From: Candidatus Cloacimonadota bacterium
Lineage (GTDB): Bacteria > Cloacimonadota > Cloacimonadia > Cloacimonadales > WRIO01
Direction of reading: 5' to 3'
Assembly: GCA_023230175.1 (NCBI GenBank)
Contig: JALNXV010000160.1
Coordinates: forward strand, 1-7,794
Length of the DNA: 7,794 nt
The position numbers and the translations under genes were made by a program. Below the pieces are notes generated by a model. The model was given only the letters and a program-made list of their open reading frames with translations, searched no databases and was not told the DNA's origin. Below are positions 1 through 7,492 of the stretch, piece after piece (the stretch's first letter is position 1; each line of letters begins with the position of its first letter).

Positions 1-1428
1 AGTATTCACCATTTCTGTTAAATACTCTTTTAACATTGAAACAGTTTCATGAACTTGATGCGATTCTGTATAAGTTGTAAATGATCTAATATCTGAAAAT
101 AATACAGTAAGCTCTTTTTGCTCACCACCGTATTTTAAGTTCTTAGGAGATTTTAACAATTCTTTAACTAATGTAGGTGCCATATAATGTTGGAATGTTC
201 TTTTGATAATCTTTTTTTCTTTGTTTTCATTAATAAAATTTATAACTAACCACACAAAGTATAATAATAAAATATTTAAAGGAAAAGCTAAAATAGTTAT
301 ACTTATACTATGATTTAAGAAGAAATAATAAACTAATACAAAATTAAAAACTATTAAAAACACTACTACAAACGATGAGATTATAGGATTTTTTTTTTGA
401 AAAAAAAATGACAAAAGTAAACTTAAGCCTAACAATAAAAAATAATATAAATTAGTTGAAAATATCTTTATGAACCTATTATCTATAAACATTTGTATCA
501 AATTAGCATGGATTTCAACTCCCGGCATTAAAATTCCTGAATGGTTAACAGGGGTTAAAAAATTATCTTTTAATTCTTCAACTGTTGCTCCTATTAAAAC
601 AATTTTGTCTTTAAACACATTATTTTCTTGCAAAAAATAAAAATCATTGATTGGAAAATACTCTTCCATTGGCAACACTAATGTACTATCATCTATTACA
701 CTAGAAAAAGAAATATGTCGAAATGTTTTTGTAGGTCCATAATAATGAATTCTTATATCATTTTGATTTGATAAGTTAACCTTTAAATCTTTAAAGTACA
801 ACAATCTTTCATCCAAAGAAATATCAGGATCTTCTTGATGTAAACATTGTAAAGTTCTTAACCCCAGGGAAAATAAATGATCATTAGATAGTAAACTTGT
901 TTTATGAAACAATGGATATCTTCTAATAAAACCATCATTATCATTTATCATATTAACTACTCCCCAAATCGAATAATTTTTTATAATATCTTTATTCGGT
1001 GGTAAAAGTGTCATCTTCAGATAATTATTCTCATTAACTTGATAAATTTTACCTGCAAAAATTACATTGTTATATCTTTTAGCTTCAAGACCTAATTTGC
1101 TATCTATTTCATTTTTATAAGATTCTGAAAATTCAATATCGAAAACTATTAATTTTGCTCCGGCTTTATTTAAATTCTCAATTAATTTAATATAATATTC
1201 TCGCGGAAACGGCCATTGTATATCTAAAGTATGAAAACTTTCATCATCTATCGCTACAATAATTATATCTAAAGAATCAGAATTAATGTTTTTATCTAAT
1301 GATAGCTTTTGAATTAAGTCTCTTAAATTTATTTCAAATTGATTACCAAAGTTTGTATTACAAAAAAAATATGAAAAGAGTATTACAACCAAACTAATAG
1401 ATATTGCTGTTATACTCTTTAATTTCAT
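1..1428 (-). CDS. CHASE2-domain class III adenylate/guanylate cyclase, 3' end cut by window edge
   Basis: This is a membrane receptor cyclase making cAMP or cGMP in the cytoplasm under control of an extracytoplasmic CHASE2 sensor. I translated 476 codons from ATG at 1428; the frame stays open to position 1. In order: an N-terminal membrane anchor (about residues 5-24); a CHASE2 domain (about 30-318) with its hallmarks IVAIDDESF (57-65) and WPFPR (72-76) near the start and MPGVEIHAN (301-309) at the end; three TM helices (about 320-342, 347-371, 377-399); a short basic linker; and the beginning of the cyclase domain, ELTVLFSDIRSFT (439-451), in which D446 is the expected first metal-binding Asp. 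The second metal Asp, the transition-state residues and the residues that set ATP versus GTP preference lie beyond the window. The start is 2 nt after the preceding stop with no clear Shine-Dalgarno, so translation is probably coupled. A T9-C-A10 tract falls between the first two TM helices after CHASE2. Confidence 0.93.
   Translation of the reverse strand, partial: MKLKSITAISISLVVILFSYFFCNTNFGNQFEINLRDLIQKLSLDKNINSDSLDIIIVAIDDESFHTLDIQWPFPREYYIKLIENLNKAGAKLIVFDIEFSESYKNEIDSKLGLEAKRYNNVIFAGKIYQVNENNYLKMTLLPPNKDIIKNYSIWGVVNMINDNDGFIRRYPLFHKTSLLSNDHLFSLGLRTLQCLHQEDPDISLDERLLYFKDLKVNLSNQNDIRIHYYGPTKTFRHISFSSVIDDSTLVLPMEEYFPINDFYFLQENNVFKDKIVLIGATVEELKDNFLTPVNHSGILMPGVEIHANLIQMFIDNRFIKIFSTNLYYFLLLGLSLLLSFFFQKKNPIISSFVVVFLIVFNFVLVYYFFLNHSISITILAFPLNILLLYFVWLVINFINENKEKKIIKRTFQHYMAPTLVKELLKSPKNLKYGGEQKELTVLFSDIRSFTTYTESHQVHETVSMLKEYLTEMVNT
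389..408. repeat. Back-to-back homopolymer tracts (T10-G-A9) inside the cyclase gene
   Basis: Plus strand positions 389-398 are ten T, 399 is G and 400-408 are nine A. On the coding strand this reads T9-C-A10 and encodes FFFQKKN (residues 341-347), between the first and second TM helices that follow CHASE2. Tracts of this length are prone to slippage. A one-base change would frameshift the gene before the catalytic domain and leave a truncated sensor. In so AT-rich a genome the tract may simply be chance. Confidence 0.6.
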
Positions 1429-1430
1429 AA

Positions 1431-3779
1431 CTAAAAGGTTTGTGACAAGACGATTTTTGAGAAAAGATAAGTATAACCATTATCATTAATTGTATTTTCT
1501 TCAGTAAATTGTTTATACCCAAAGTTAACATTGATAGATGTATTCTTTAAGGGTTTATATTTAGCTCCTAAGTTAATTTGATGAGAATTACTTTCGTTAT
1601 CTCCTCCGGTATTATAATTTACTCTATAATCAATATAAGGAACTAACATATTTTGAAGAAAAGAATATTCATTATTTATATAAAAATTTGAAAAAGTAAG
1701 CGATTCATCAGAAATTTCTTTTCTCATATTATAGTTGATACCAAATTTTGTAGTTAAAGGTATCTCATTAAACCTAAATAATGTATTCAAACCAATATCT
1801 TTTTTATTACTATCAAACAATTTATTCTCTTGATTATCTTTATCTACACCCGTCCCATAAGTCAAATTAATACTTGAATAAGCAAAGTTTAATTTATTTG
1901 TTGAATAACCTGTTGTAAAGGACAAATACTGATTCATAAAATCAGTACGATAACTACTAATGTTGTTTGTTTCTAAATCTAAATCATCCTCATTTGACAT
2001 TTGAGAAAAATTAACATTAAAATATGGATAGTTCATTGGCTGATAATTAAACGAGAAAAACATACTCTGACTATTAATTGTATAATCTTTTTGATTGACT
2101 GTATTATCTTGAGCTAATTCTAAACCGGCAGATAAAAATAATGTATTAGTAATTATAATATTGTCACTTAAACGAATATACCTTTTATCTTGAACAATTC
2201 CGGTTGTACTTAATGAATAAAAAGAAGGTCCTACCTGAGATAATACTATATTGACATTATTTTTATAATAATTAGCTCGTAAACCTAATTTTAATGCAGT
2301 ATTATTAAGACCTACTATAAATGGTTCAATATTTTTATTTATTATTATTATGGATTCAAAATCTTCAGGATCAAAGGGAATATTACTGTCAATATAATCT
2401 TCAAGTTCAGGCTTTGAAAGTGTACCCGGATTTATATTACTGTTATACATACTCATTGCTACTTCTCCATAAAAGTTAAATCTTCTTGTTTTGTCAGTTA
2501 TGTTAAAATCAGTACCAATAACAATATTATCCTTACCATGAAGTGTATATACTTCATTATCATTATCAAAGTAATCTCCTTCATCTAAACTTCCAAGTTT
2601 ATCCTTTGTCTTTGAAAGATTAAAAGATAATGATGTCTTGTTAAGATTTCCAAAAACGATCTTTGAAGAAACATTCATACGAGTAAAACTTCCAATATTT
2701 GAATCATTAGGTGATATTTTTCTATTTACTTCACCGGTAGATATCAAAAGTGAAAAATTATTGAATTTAATACTTGTAGATACTCCAAAAATCGATTTAT
2801 TATTAACTGTAAATTCTGAGTAATTAGGGCTATAATCACCTAAATGTAAGTCAAAATTATTACTTAAAAAACCAAGATAGTACTTATTAATCTTTTGATT
2901 ATTCTTATCCTCTAAAGAAGTCACATATAAATAATTTTTAACAGCGATCTTCTTATACAAAAAAGATAGGTTAAATATACCTGTTTGATCATTATCAGAT
3001 ACTGTATTATCTTCTTTATAATCAAAATTATTAGTGTTATTAATAAAAGTTAAATTACCATATAAATCTAATCGCTCAAAGATTGTTGGCGTTTGATATG
3101 ACCTAAATAACCAACTTGGTGATGAAACAACTTGTCCATCAGTAGTTTTAGCAGTAATTTTTAAAGATCTTTTAGAATTATTTTGAGGAACAAAAAATAC
3201 TAAAATTCCATCATAAAAATCTACTCTATGTGTAATGTCTTGATTATCCAATACTACTTTGATAGTATTTTGGTCAATTGACCCTTGGTCAATGAAATAA
3301 GAGATTACAATATTTTGATTATTAGAAATACTATTTAAGTCATCCGGTGAAATAATTACAAAGGGGCTGTTTGATAAAGTTTGTTTATTCTGTTTCATAA
3401 AATTAACTTGTACAGGAGACAACTCAGGATTAATAGCAGGATAAGTTACAATATCTCCTTCAATACTTTTGATTTCAAAATAATAATATAAAATTTCAAA
3501 ATCTTCTTCAGATAACTCTTCTAATACTGTGTCTAAAGAAAACGTAAAAAGTGAATTTAAAGTATTTTCTTCAATGAAATTAAATGTTTTGTAATTATTA
3601 TCAAGGTCAGTCTTGTAGAAAAAAGTAATTGTGGATATTTCTGATTGTGAATTATTTACTTGTATAGTTAAAGGATCTGTTATTTTTTGAATGGGAATAT
3701 GAATAATATCAAATGAAGCAAACAAATTTGATAAAATCATAAAACCACTAAATAAAAGTAGGATTTTATTCTTCTTCAT
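1431..3779 (-). CDS. Outer-membrane beta-barrel protein with two N-terminal Ig-like domains
   Basis: A 782-residue exported protein; I do not recognise a named family. Residues 1-21 form a Sec signal peptide (MKKNK, a hydrophobic core, then NLFA before the likely cut). Residues about 24-126 look like a beta-sandwich, with Tyr/Phe-rich strands (FFYKTD, LYYYFEI) and the acidic turn SIEGD. Residues about 139-226 resemble a bacterial Ig-like domain (VIISPDD, NTIKVVLDNQDIT, AKTTDGQ, SWLFRS). From about 232 to the end the sequence alternates aromatic/hydrophobic and polar residues with Asn/Asp-rich turns and ends in SQTF; the terminal Phe is typical of outer-membrane barrels. The two domains probably sit in the periplasm below the barrel, where they could touch the FecR-like neighbour or CHASE2. 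The gene overlaps the fecR-like gene by 14 nt and stops 2 nt before the cyclase start. It could be a porin, a secretion pore or a structural surface anchor; the sequence does not decide. Confidence 0.8.
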   Translation of the reverse strand: MKKNKILLLFSGFMILSNLFASFDIIHIPIQKITDPLTIQVNNSQSEISTITFFYKTDLDNNYKTFNFIEENTLNSLFTFSLDTVLEELSEEDFEILYYYFEIKSIEGDIVTYPAINPELSPVQVNFMKQNKQTLSNSPFVIISPDDLNSISNNQNIVISYFIDQGSIDQNTIKVVLDNQDITHRVDFYDGILVFFVPQNNSKRSLKITAKTTDGQVVSSPSWLFRSYQTPTIFERLDLYGNLTFINNTNNFDYKEDNTVSDNDQTGIFNLSFLYKKIAVKNYLYVTSLEDKNNQKINKYYLGFLSNNFDLHLGDYSPNYSEFTVNNKSIFGVSTSIKFNNFSLLISTGEVNRKISPNDSNIGSFTRMNVSSKIVFGNLNKTSLSFNLSKTKDKLGSLDEGDYFDNDNEVYTLHGKDNIVIGTDFNITDKTRRFNFYGEVAMSMYNSNINPGTLSKPELEDYIDSNIPFDPEDFESIIIINKNIEPFIVGLNNTALKLGLRANYYKNNVNIVLSQVGPSFYSLSTTGIVQDKRYIRLSDNIIITNTLFLSAGLELAQDNTVNQKDYTINSQSMFFSFNYQPMNYPYFNVNFSQMSNEDDLDLETNNISSYRTDFMNQYLSFTTGYSTNKLNFAYSSINLTYGTGVDKDNQENKLFDSNKKDIGLNTLFRFNEIPLTTKFGINYNMRKEISDESLTFSNFYINNEYSFLQNMLVPYIDYRVNYNTGGDNESNSHQINLGAKYKPLKNTSINVNFGYKQFTEENTINDNGYTYLFSKIVLSQTF

Positions 3780-4446
3780 AAGTAATTCTCACTTTTTTAA
3801 TATTTCCATCAGCATCTTGTATTTCTATATCAAAAGTTTTACTTTCGAAGGAATTCTCAGGAGTTTCATTATCAAAATCATCTTGGAAATCTTCAATTAT
3901 TTGATTATCAATATCACTAATATCACCATTTTCATTTATACTATAACCTTGTCCATTCTTTGCAGTTAAGAAATCACCGGTTATCTTGTTTTCGATCTCA
4001 ACTTCACCGGAATTAACAAAAATATAAGATAAAAGATTTTCATATCCTACTAAAAATTCTGTTCCTTTTACAGAAGCTACTATATTAGGTGTTTCAACAA
4101 GATATTGTCCTGAATCAACATTTACTTTAGATAAAAAACTACCTTTATTGAGTATATTACGTTTACTTAATTTTCCATCAATAAATTCGCCTTGAATTAT
4201 TAATACAGAATTTGGAAATAATTTTGCTGTTGCTCCATTATCGACAAATCTTATTGAGGCAAAGCTTTCTATACCTGAGCTAACTTCGTCAGCATTATAT
4301 AACAAATCACCGGTTTTAATAGTATTTTTTTCTTCATTTCTAAATACAGAAACATCACCTTTCATTCCGGCAATTACTGCTATGGGACTCTCAGAAAACA
4401 ATCCAACAAACAAAAAAAGAATTATTAATAGATTCAAATATTTCAT
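3766..4446 (-). CDS. Secreted FecR-domain protein
   Basis: A 226-residue periplasmic protein from ATG at 4446. I prefer this start to the GTG at 4458 because GAGG lies 6 nt upstream of the ATG and because MKYLNLLIILFLF then begins a compact signal peptide (residues 1-18). The FecR domain spans about 25-160: VIAGMKGDVSV opens it, GDLLYNADEVSSG and ASIRFVDNGATAKL give the usual strand pattern, and ETPNIVASVKGTEFLV (118-133) is the family signature, followed by SGEVEI. The C-terminal tail (about 175-205) is strongly acidic (IEDFQDDFDNE). Unlike classical FecR there is no N-terminal cytoplasmic anti-sigma region, and no sigma factor or TonB receptor is nearby, so a direct role in iron-citrate signalling is unlikely. 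It probably acts as an envelope scaffold or ligand-binding part of the CHASE2 cyclase cassette. Confidence 0.88.
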   Translation of the reverse strand: MKYLNLLIILFLFVGLFSESPIAVIAGMKGDVSVFRNEEKNTIKTGDLLYNADEVSSGIESFASIRFVDNGATAKLFPNSVLIIQGEFIDGKLSKRNILNKGSFLSKVNVDSGQYLVETPNIVASVKGTEFLVGYENLLSYIFVNSGEVEIENKITGDFLTAKNGQGYSINENGDISDIDNQIIEDFQDDFDNETPENSFESKTFDIEIQDADGNIKKVRITYEEE

Positions 4447-4452
4447 TTTAAA

Positions 4453-4457
4453 CCTCA
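4453..4457 (-). promoter_or_regulatory. Ribosome binding site of the FecR-like gene
   Basis: The coding strand reads TGAGG, then TTTAAA, then ATG at 4446. The Shine-Dalgarno overlaps the TGA stop (4457-4455) of the preceding gene, so a terminating ribosome would cover it. This favours ATG 4446 over GTG 4458, which forms a GTGA overlap with that stop but has no purine-rich site upstream. Confidence 0.65.
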
Positions 4458-5564
4458 CTCAATTATTTCAATACTTATAATTTCAGCATTGAGTAATTGT
4501 TGTAAAATACTTAATGCTTGAGGATAAGTTAAACTTATATCTTCTGAATAAAAATTCCCGGTCGGAAAAACACCTTCGTCGAAAAGTTCATTTATTAATG
4601 GATTTTGAAGATTAGTTAAAAAATCAGATATACTTTGATATTGATTTGCAGATTCTTCTGTAGTTCTTGAAAATTTGAATATATTCCAAGAACTATCATA
4701 AGTATCATTTATTCCAAATTCTGTTCTATCCGATATTTTAGGCATAGTGATTTTCCAAGCATAATAATTATCATTTATAAAAGGCAAATAATTATTAAAT
4801 AGAGGACTCATTAAATCTTCTGCTTGATAAAATAAACGACCGGAATTATCTAAATTACTAATATTAATAGCTGTTTCATGAGAATACTCACGAATAATCA
4901 GAGTAAATTTATTGTTAGGATTAATTATATTTGAATTCCACAAAAATACTAATGGAGATCCGGAAACATTTGTTATTGAGGAACCTGCAGGAGTTCCAGG
5001 GCTTATTAATCTAATACTATAAATATTTGAAATTGTCATATTGAAAACAGCTTCATTACTTATAATTTGTCCATTATCATTCTTAACTATCATAGAAAAA
5101 GTATAAATACCATCAGGGAAAAGCCCTGTATCTAAAATTGAATTTTTAAATTGGTTATTATTTAAGAAATCTGAAAGTGATAACGAGGGTATAGCTGAAT
5201 GTAAGTAACTACTTCCATCATTTCTTATCAAGTCTCTGTTATTAACATTTAAAGATTGTCCTTGATTCAAGATATCTAAAGAATGCTGAGTAAATTCTGC
5301 TTTACTATTATTAATAATCGAATTATTATTCCATGAAAGAGAAAAATGAATATAGGCATTATTAATTATTTCAGAACTTAACTTGTTTACAATCACATTA
5401 AAAATAATCGGTTGATTATTAGGATTGTCAACATCAATAGCAGCCGCATTTATAGAATTATAAAATCCGTTACTACTGCCTCCTAAAATTTGTAAATTTA
5501 ATTCGTTTGCAAAAATATTTATTGCAAACACAATTATAAACGTCATAATTATTAATTTTTTCAT
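4455..5564 (-). CDS. Secreted Asn-rich beta-sandwich protein of unknown function, first gene of the cyclase operon
   Basis: A 369-residue exported protein that I cannot assign to a family. Residues 1-19 are a signal peptide (MKKLIIMTFIIVFAINIFA). The mature part is rich in Asn, Ser and Ile with predicted beta strands. Residues about 25-180 could be one module and about 182-300 a second Ig/Fn3-like module (RLISPGTP, PLVFLWNS, FTLIIREY, YYAWKITM). Two segments resemble each other: 129-154 (SDFL, then GLFPDG) and 311-339 (SDFL, then GVFPTG). The first reads like the FP-x-G-x-Y strand seen in secreted surface domains such as TANFOR; this is resemblance only. The protein has no lipobox and no TM segment after the signal peptide, so it should be periplasmic or surface exposed. 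It follows a consensus promoter and a strong AGGAGGG site, and its stop lies 8 nt before the FecR-like start. It is probably a partner of the FecR, barrel and CHASE2 products. Confidence 0.75.
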   Translation of the reverse strand: MKKLIIMTFIIVFAINIFANELNLQILGGSSNGFYNSINAAAIDVDNPNNQPIIFNVIVNKLSSEIINNAYIHFSLSWNNNSIINNSKAEFTQHSLDILNQGQSLNVNNRDLIRNDGSSYLHSAIPSLSLSDFLNNNQFKNSILDTGLFPDGIYTFSMIVKNDNGQIISNEAVFNMTISNIYSIRLISPGTPAGSSITNVSGSPLVFLWNSNIINPNNKFTLIIREYSHETAINISNLDNSGRLFYQAEDLMSPLFNNYLPFINDNYYAWKITMPKISDRTEFGINDTYDSSWNIFKFSRTTEESANQYQSISDFLTNLQNPLINELFDEGVFPTGNFYSEDISLTYPQALSILQQLLNAEIISIEIIE

Positions 5565-5568
5565 TAAA

Positions 5569-5575
5569 CCCTCCT
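5569..5575 (-). promoter_or_regulatory. Strong Shine-Dalgarno AGGAGGG of the secreted lead gene
   Basis: The coding strand reads AGGAGGG, TTTA, ATG. This is the best Shine-Dalgarno in the window; the other starts have weak or no site. It lies in a predicted leader of only about 14 nt. Confidence 0.8.
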
Positions 5576-5584
5576 ATATCACTG

Positions 5585-5613
5585 ATTATATATTCACAAA
5601 AATAATTTGTCAA
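5585..5613 (-). promoter_or_regulatory. Consensus sigma70-type promoter for the four-gene CHASE2 cassette
   Basis: On the minus strand TTGACA (5613-5608) is followed after exactly 17 nt by TATAAT (5590-5585), so both hexamers and the spacing match consensus. The -10 ends 20 nt before the ATG at 5564, placing the likely transcription start near 5578 and giving a leader of about 14 nt. No hairpin terminator separates it from queE, so read-through from upstream is also possible. In an AT-rich region a TATAAT is cheap, but the exact TTGACA at the ideal distance is not. Confidence 0.82.
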
Positions 5614-5632
5614 GAAATAATATAAATAAAAA

Positions 5633-6271
5633 TCAAACTCCTCTTTCAGTTGGATTCCAAATATATTTATGTAATTGTAATTGAAATCTAACATCTAATT
5701 TGTCTTCTAAAACTTTTTGTACTATAACTTTAGGTTCAATTTTTGAAAAAACAACTGAGAATAAGATATGTTGACCACTGAGCTTATTATTTTTTAAAAA
5801 ATCTTTAGACCACACATAATCATTTAAATCACCAATAACAAATTTAATATTGTCTTTTGTAGGATTTATAAAATCTAAATTACTTTTTAAAAAACTATCG
5901 CCACAATTACTTGAAGGTGTTTTCACATCAACTATCTTACATACATAATTTGGTACTTTTTCTAAATTAATACTACCATTCGTTTCTAAAAGTATATCAT
6001 AATCATTAGTGTGTAATTCTTCAAATAACTCATAAATTTCACTTTGTAAAAGAGGTTCTCCTCCTGTAACTTCAACAAGTTTACATCCTTTAAAAGTATT
6101 TACTTCATTTATTATTTCACTAATTTTTAATCGTTTACCAACATTATTAGCATAAGTAGTATCACAATACGAGCATTTAAGATTACAGCCGGAAGTTCTG
6201 ATAAAAATACAAGGTAATCCACTATATGTAGATTCCCCTTGAATACTAAAAAAAATTTCTGATAAATCCAT
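5633..6271 (-). CDS. queE: 7-carboxy-7-deazaguanine synthase (radical SAM)
   Basis: QueE converts 6-carboxy-5,6,7,8-tetrahydropterin to 7-carboxy-7-deazaguanine in the cytoplasm, the ring-contracting step towards preQ0 and queuosine. The 212-residue protein has the family opening EIFFSIQGES (5-14). The radical SAM cluster motif CX3CX2C is at C29, C33 and C36 (CNLKCSYCDTTY). VTGGEPLLQ (68-76) is the SAM-binding GGE motif, followed by LLETNGS (94-100), DVKTPSS (115-121) and the family C-terminus QLHKYIWNPTERG (199-211). Length is normal for the compact form. It starts 15 nt after the amidohydrolase stop with no obvious Shine-Dalgarno, so it is probably co-transcribed. No other queuosine gene is in the window. 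Its stop lies 19 nt before the -35 of the next operon. Confidence 0.96.
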   Translation of the reverse strand: MDLSEIFFSIQGESTYSGLPCIFIRTSGCNLKCSYCDTTYANNVGKRLKISEIINEVNTFKGCKLVEVTGGEPLLQSEIYELFEELHTNDYDILLETNGSINLEKVPNYVCKIVDVKTPSSNCGDSFLKSNLDFINPTKDNIKFVIGDLNDYVWSKDFLKNNKLSGQHILFSVVFSKIEPKVIVQKVLEDKLDVRFQLQLHKYIWNPTERGV

Positions 6272-6286
6272 TACTTATACACAATA

Positions 6287-7492
6287 TTAGAAAGGTAAAA
6301 ATGGAAAGTTTTTATGATATCCTAAAATCTCATCAATTTGACTATTTAAAAGTTGAGGATGACCAATTATAAATTTTTCTTTATTACCAATTTTAAAAAT
6401 CTCATAATCATTACTATTAAGATTAAATAGCTCAAAATAAGCTAAATTACCATATATTGGTTTTGATTGATGAATTAACAAATCAATATTATCAATTTCT
6501 TGATAAAGCAAATTCTCATATATATCATCATGCATTTGTTCAAGGATTAAAAGATTATTTTGATTATGCAAAATACTTTGATCATTTAAGAATAAAGCTT
6601 TTTCTGCATTTTTTGTAACCATTTGGTACAAAACTTGACCTGTAATTTTATTACAAGCACGTTTAGCATGCTTAAATTCATCAAATAAATGTATTCCTCC
6701 GGTCATAGTAGAGTCGGTTCCTAAACAGATATTAACCCCTTTTTCTAAAGCTGATAAGACATCTAATGTTTGACCTATCAGATACATATTTGAACTTGGA
6801 CACCAACAAACCGAAGCACCTACCTCTGAAATTTTTGATAATTCATCTTTTGTTAAACAAATTCCATGAATTATTAACGTATTCATTCTTAAAAGGTCTT
6901 TTTCTAATAAAATATTAAATTCGCTTTTAGATACATTATCAATACCTTCTGATAGATGTATTATAAAAGGAATTATTCCTTTAGAATGCTTCATTTCTTC
7001 TTCAGCAGTTGATCCACCCCACCAATTTCCTAAAATTATTGAATGACACTGAGTAAACTGTTCAATAACGTAAATATCAAACATCTTGTAATACTCAGGT
7101 TTTTGTTGTTTTATGTGATCCTGAAGAATGTGTACTCCAGAAAAAATGTTTTTATACATTCCCATTTTTACAATTAATTTAGCATTCTCATTAAGTAAAT
7201 CGAAGTCTCCGTTATTTTCCCAAATCTTATTTCTTTCTAAAAAAGATTCTGAATTCTTATTTTCCTCAACCCAAATATGTGAATTTGTATAAGGTAAATG
7301 ATTACCGGATCTTGGAAACCAATTACTTATTAAATGATCATGTGAATTAATAAAAGGTTTATAGGCAAATTTATTCTTATAATCAAAATCAATAACTGTA
7401 TCTGATTTCTTACAATTAACTTCAACATCGATATACTTTGAAGAAGAATTCCTTAAATCTGATACTGAGTTATTAACTTTAATTTTCAGCAT
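6287..7492 (-). CDS. Metal-dependent amidohydrolase / deaminase of the TRZ/ATZ group
   Basis: A 401-residue cytoplasmic TIM-barrel hydrolase, probably deaminating or dechlorinating-type chemistry on a purine-like or other nitrogen heterocycle; substrate unknown. Visible active-site residues are INSHDHL (metal ligands H51 and H53), HLSEG (H179, E182), IIHG (H209), CPSSN (231-235) and LGTDST (D260). The spacings H179-E182 (3) and H209-D260 (51) match those I recall for the adenosine/SAH deaminase TM0936 (H200, E203, H228, D279), supporting an intact mononuclear site. NLLIL near 313 corresponds to the usual ADLLVL return to the small beta-sandwich domain. Only about 47 residues precede the HxH strand and the total is short for a family usually of 420-450. 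The ATG overlaps the etfA stop by one base (TAATG), so translation is likely coupled. Guanine or SAH/MTA deaminase-like activity is possible but not shown. Confidence 0.85.
   Translation of the reverse strand: MLKIKVNNSVSDLRNSSSKYIDVEVNCKKSDTVIDFDYKNKFAYKPFINSHDHLISNWFPRSGNHLPYTNSHIWVEENKNSESFLERNKIWENNGDFDLLNENAKLIVKMGMYKNIFSGVHILQDHIKQQKPEYYKMFDIYVIEQFTQCHSIILGNWWGGSTAEEEMKHSKGIIPFIIHLSEGIDNVSKSEFNILLEKDLLRMNTLIIHGICLTKDELSKISEVGASVCWCPSSNMYLIGQTLDVLSALEKGVNICLGTDSTMTGGIHLFDEFKHAKRACNKITGQVLYQMVTKNAEKALFLNDQSILHNQNNLLILEQMHDDIYENLLYQEIDNIDLLIHQSKPIYGNLAYFELFNLNSNDYEIFKIGNKEKFIIGHPQLLNSQIDEILGYHKNFPFLPF

Noticed and set aside
1360..1428. Lipobox in the cyclase N-terminus (FSYFFC)
   Set aside because: The residues before Cys do not fit L-A/S-G/A-C, and the segment is better read as the usual N-terminal membrane anchor of CHASE2 proteins.
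2638..2823. 61-codon open frame on the plus strand
   Set aside because: It lies wholly inside the barrel gene on the opposite strand, has no ribosome binding site and no recognisable protein features.
5580..5600. Possible CRP-like operator (TGTGA half-site in the promoter spacer)
   Set aside because: A cAMP-receptor site beside a cyclase operon would be attractive, but only one half-site matches; the expected TCACA partner at 6-nt spacing is not present.
5614..5640. Possible terminator after queE
   Set aside because: There is a T-rich run on the coding strand but no GC-rich inverted repeat before it.
5473..5694. 73-codon minus-strand open frame across the queE end and the secreted gene start
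   Set aside because: It overlaps two well-supported genes in another frame, contains the promoter, and encodes a Tyr/Asn/Cys-rich sequence typical of an AT-rich shadow.
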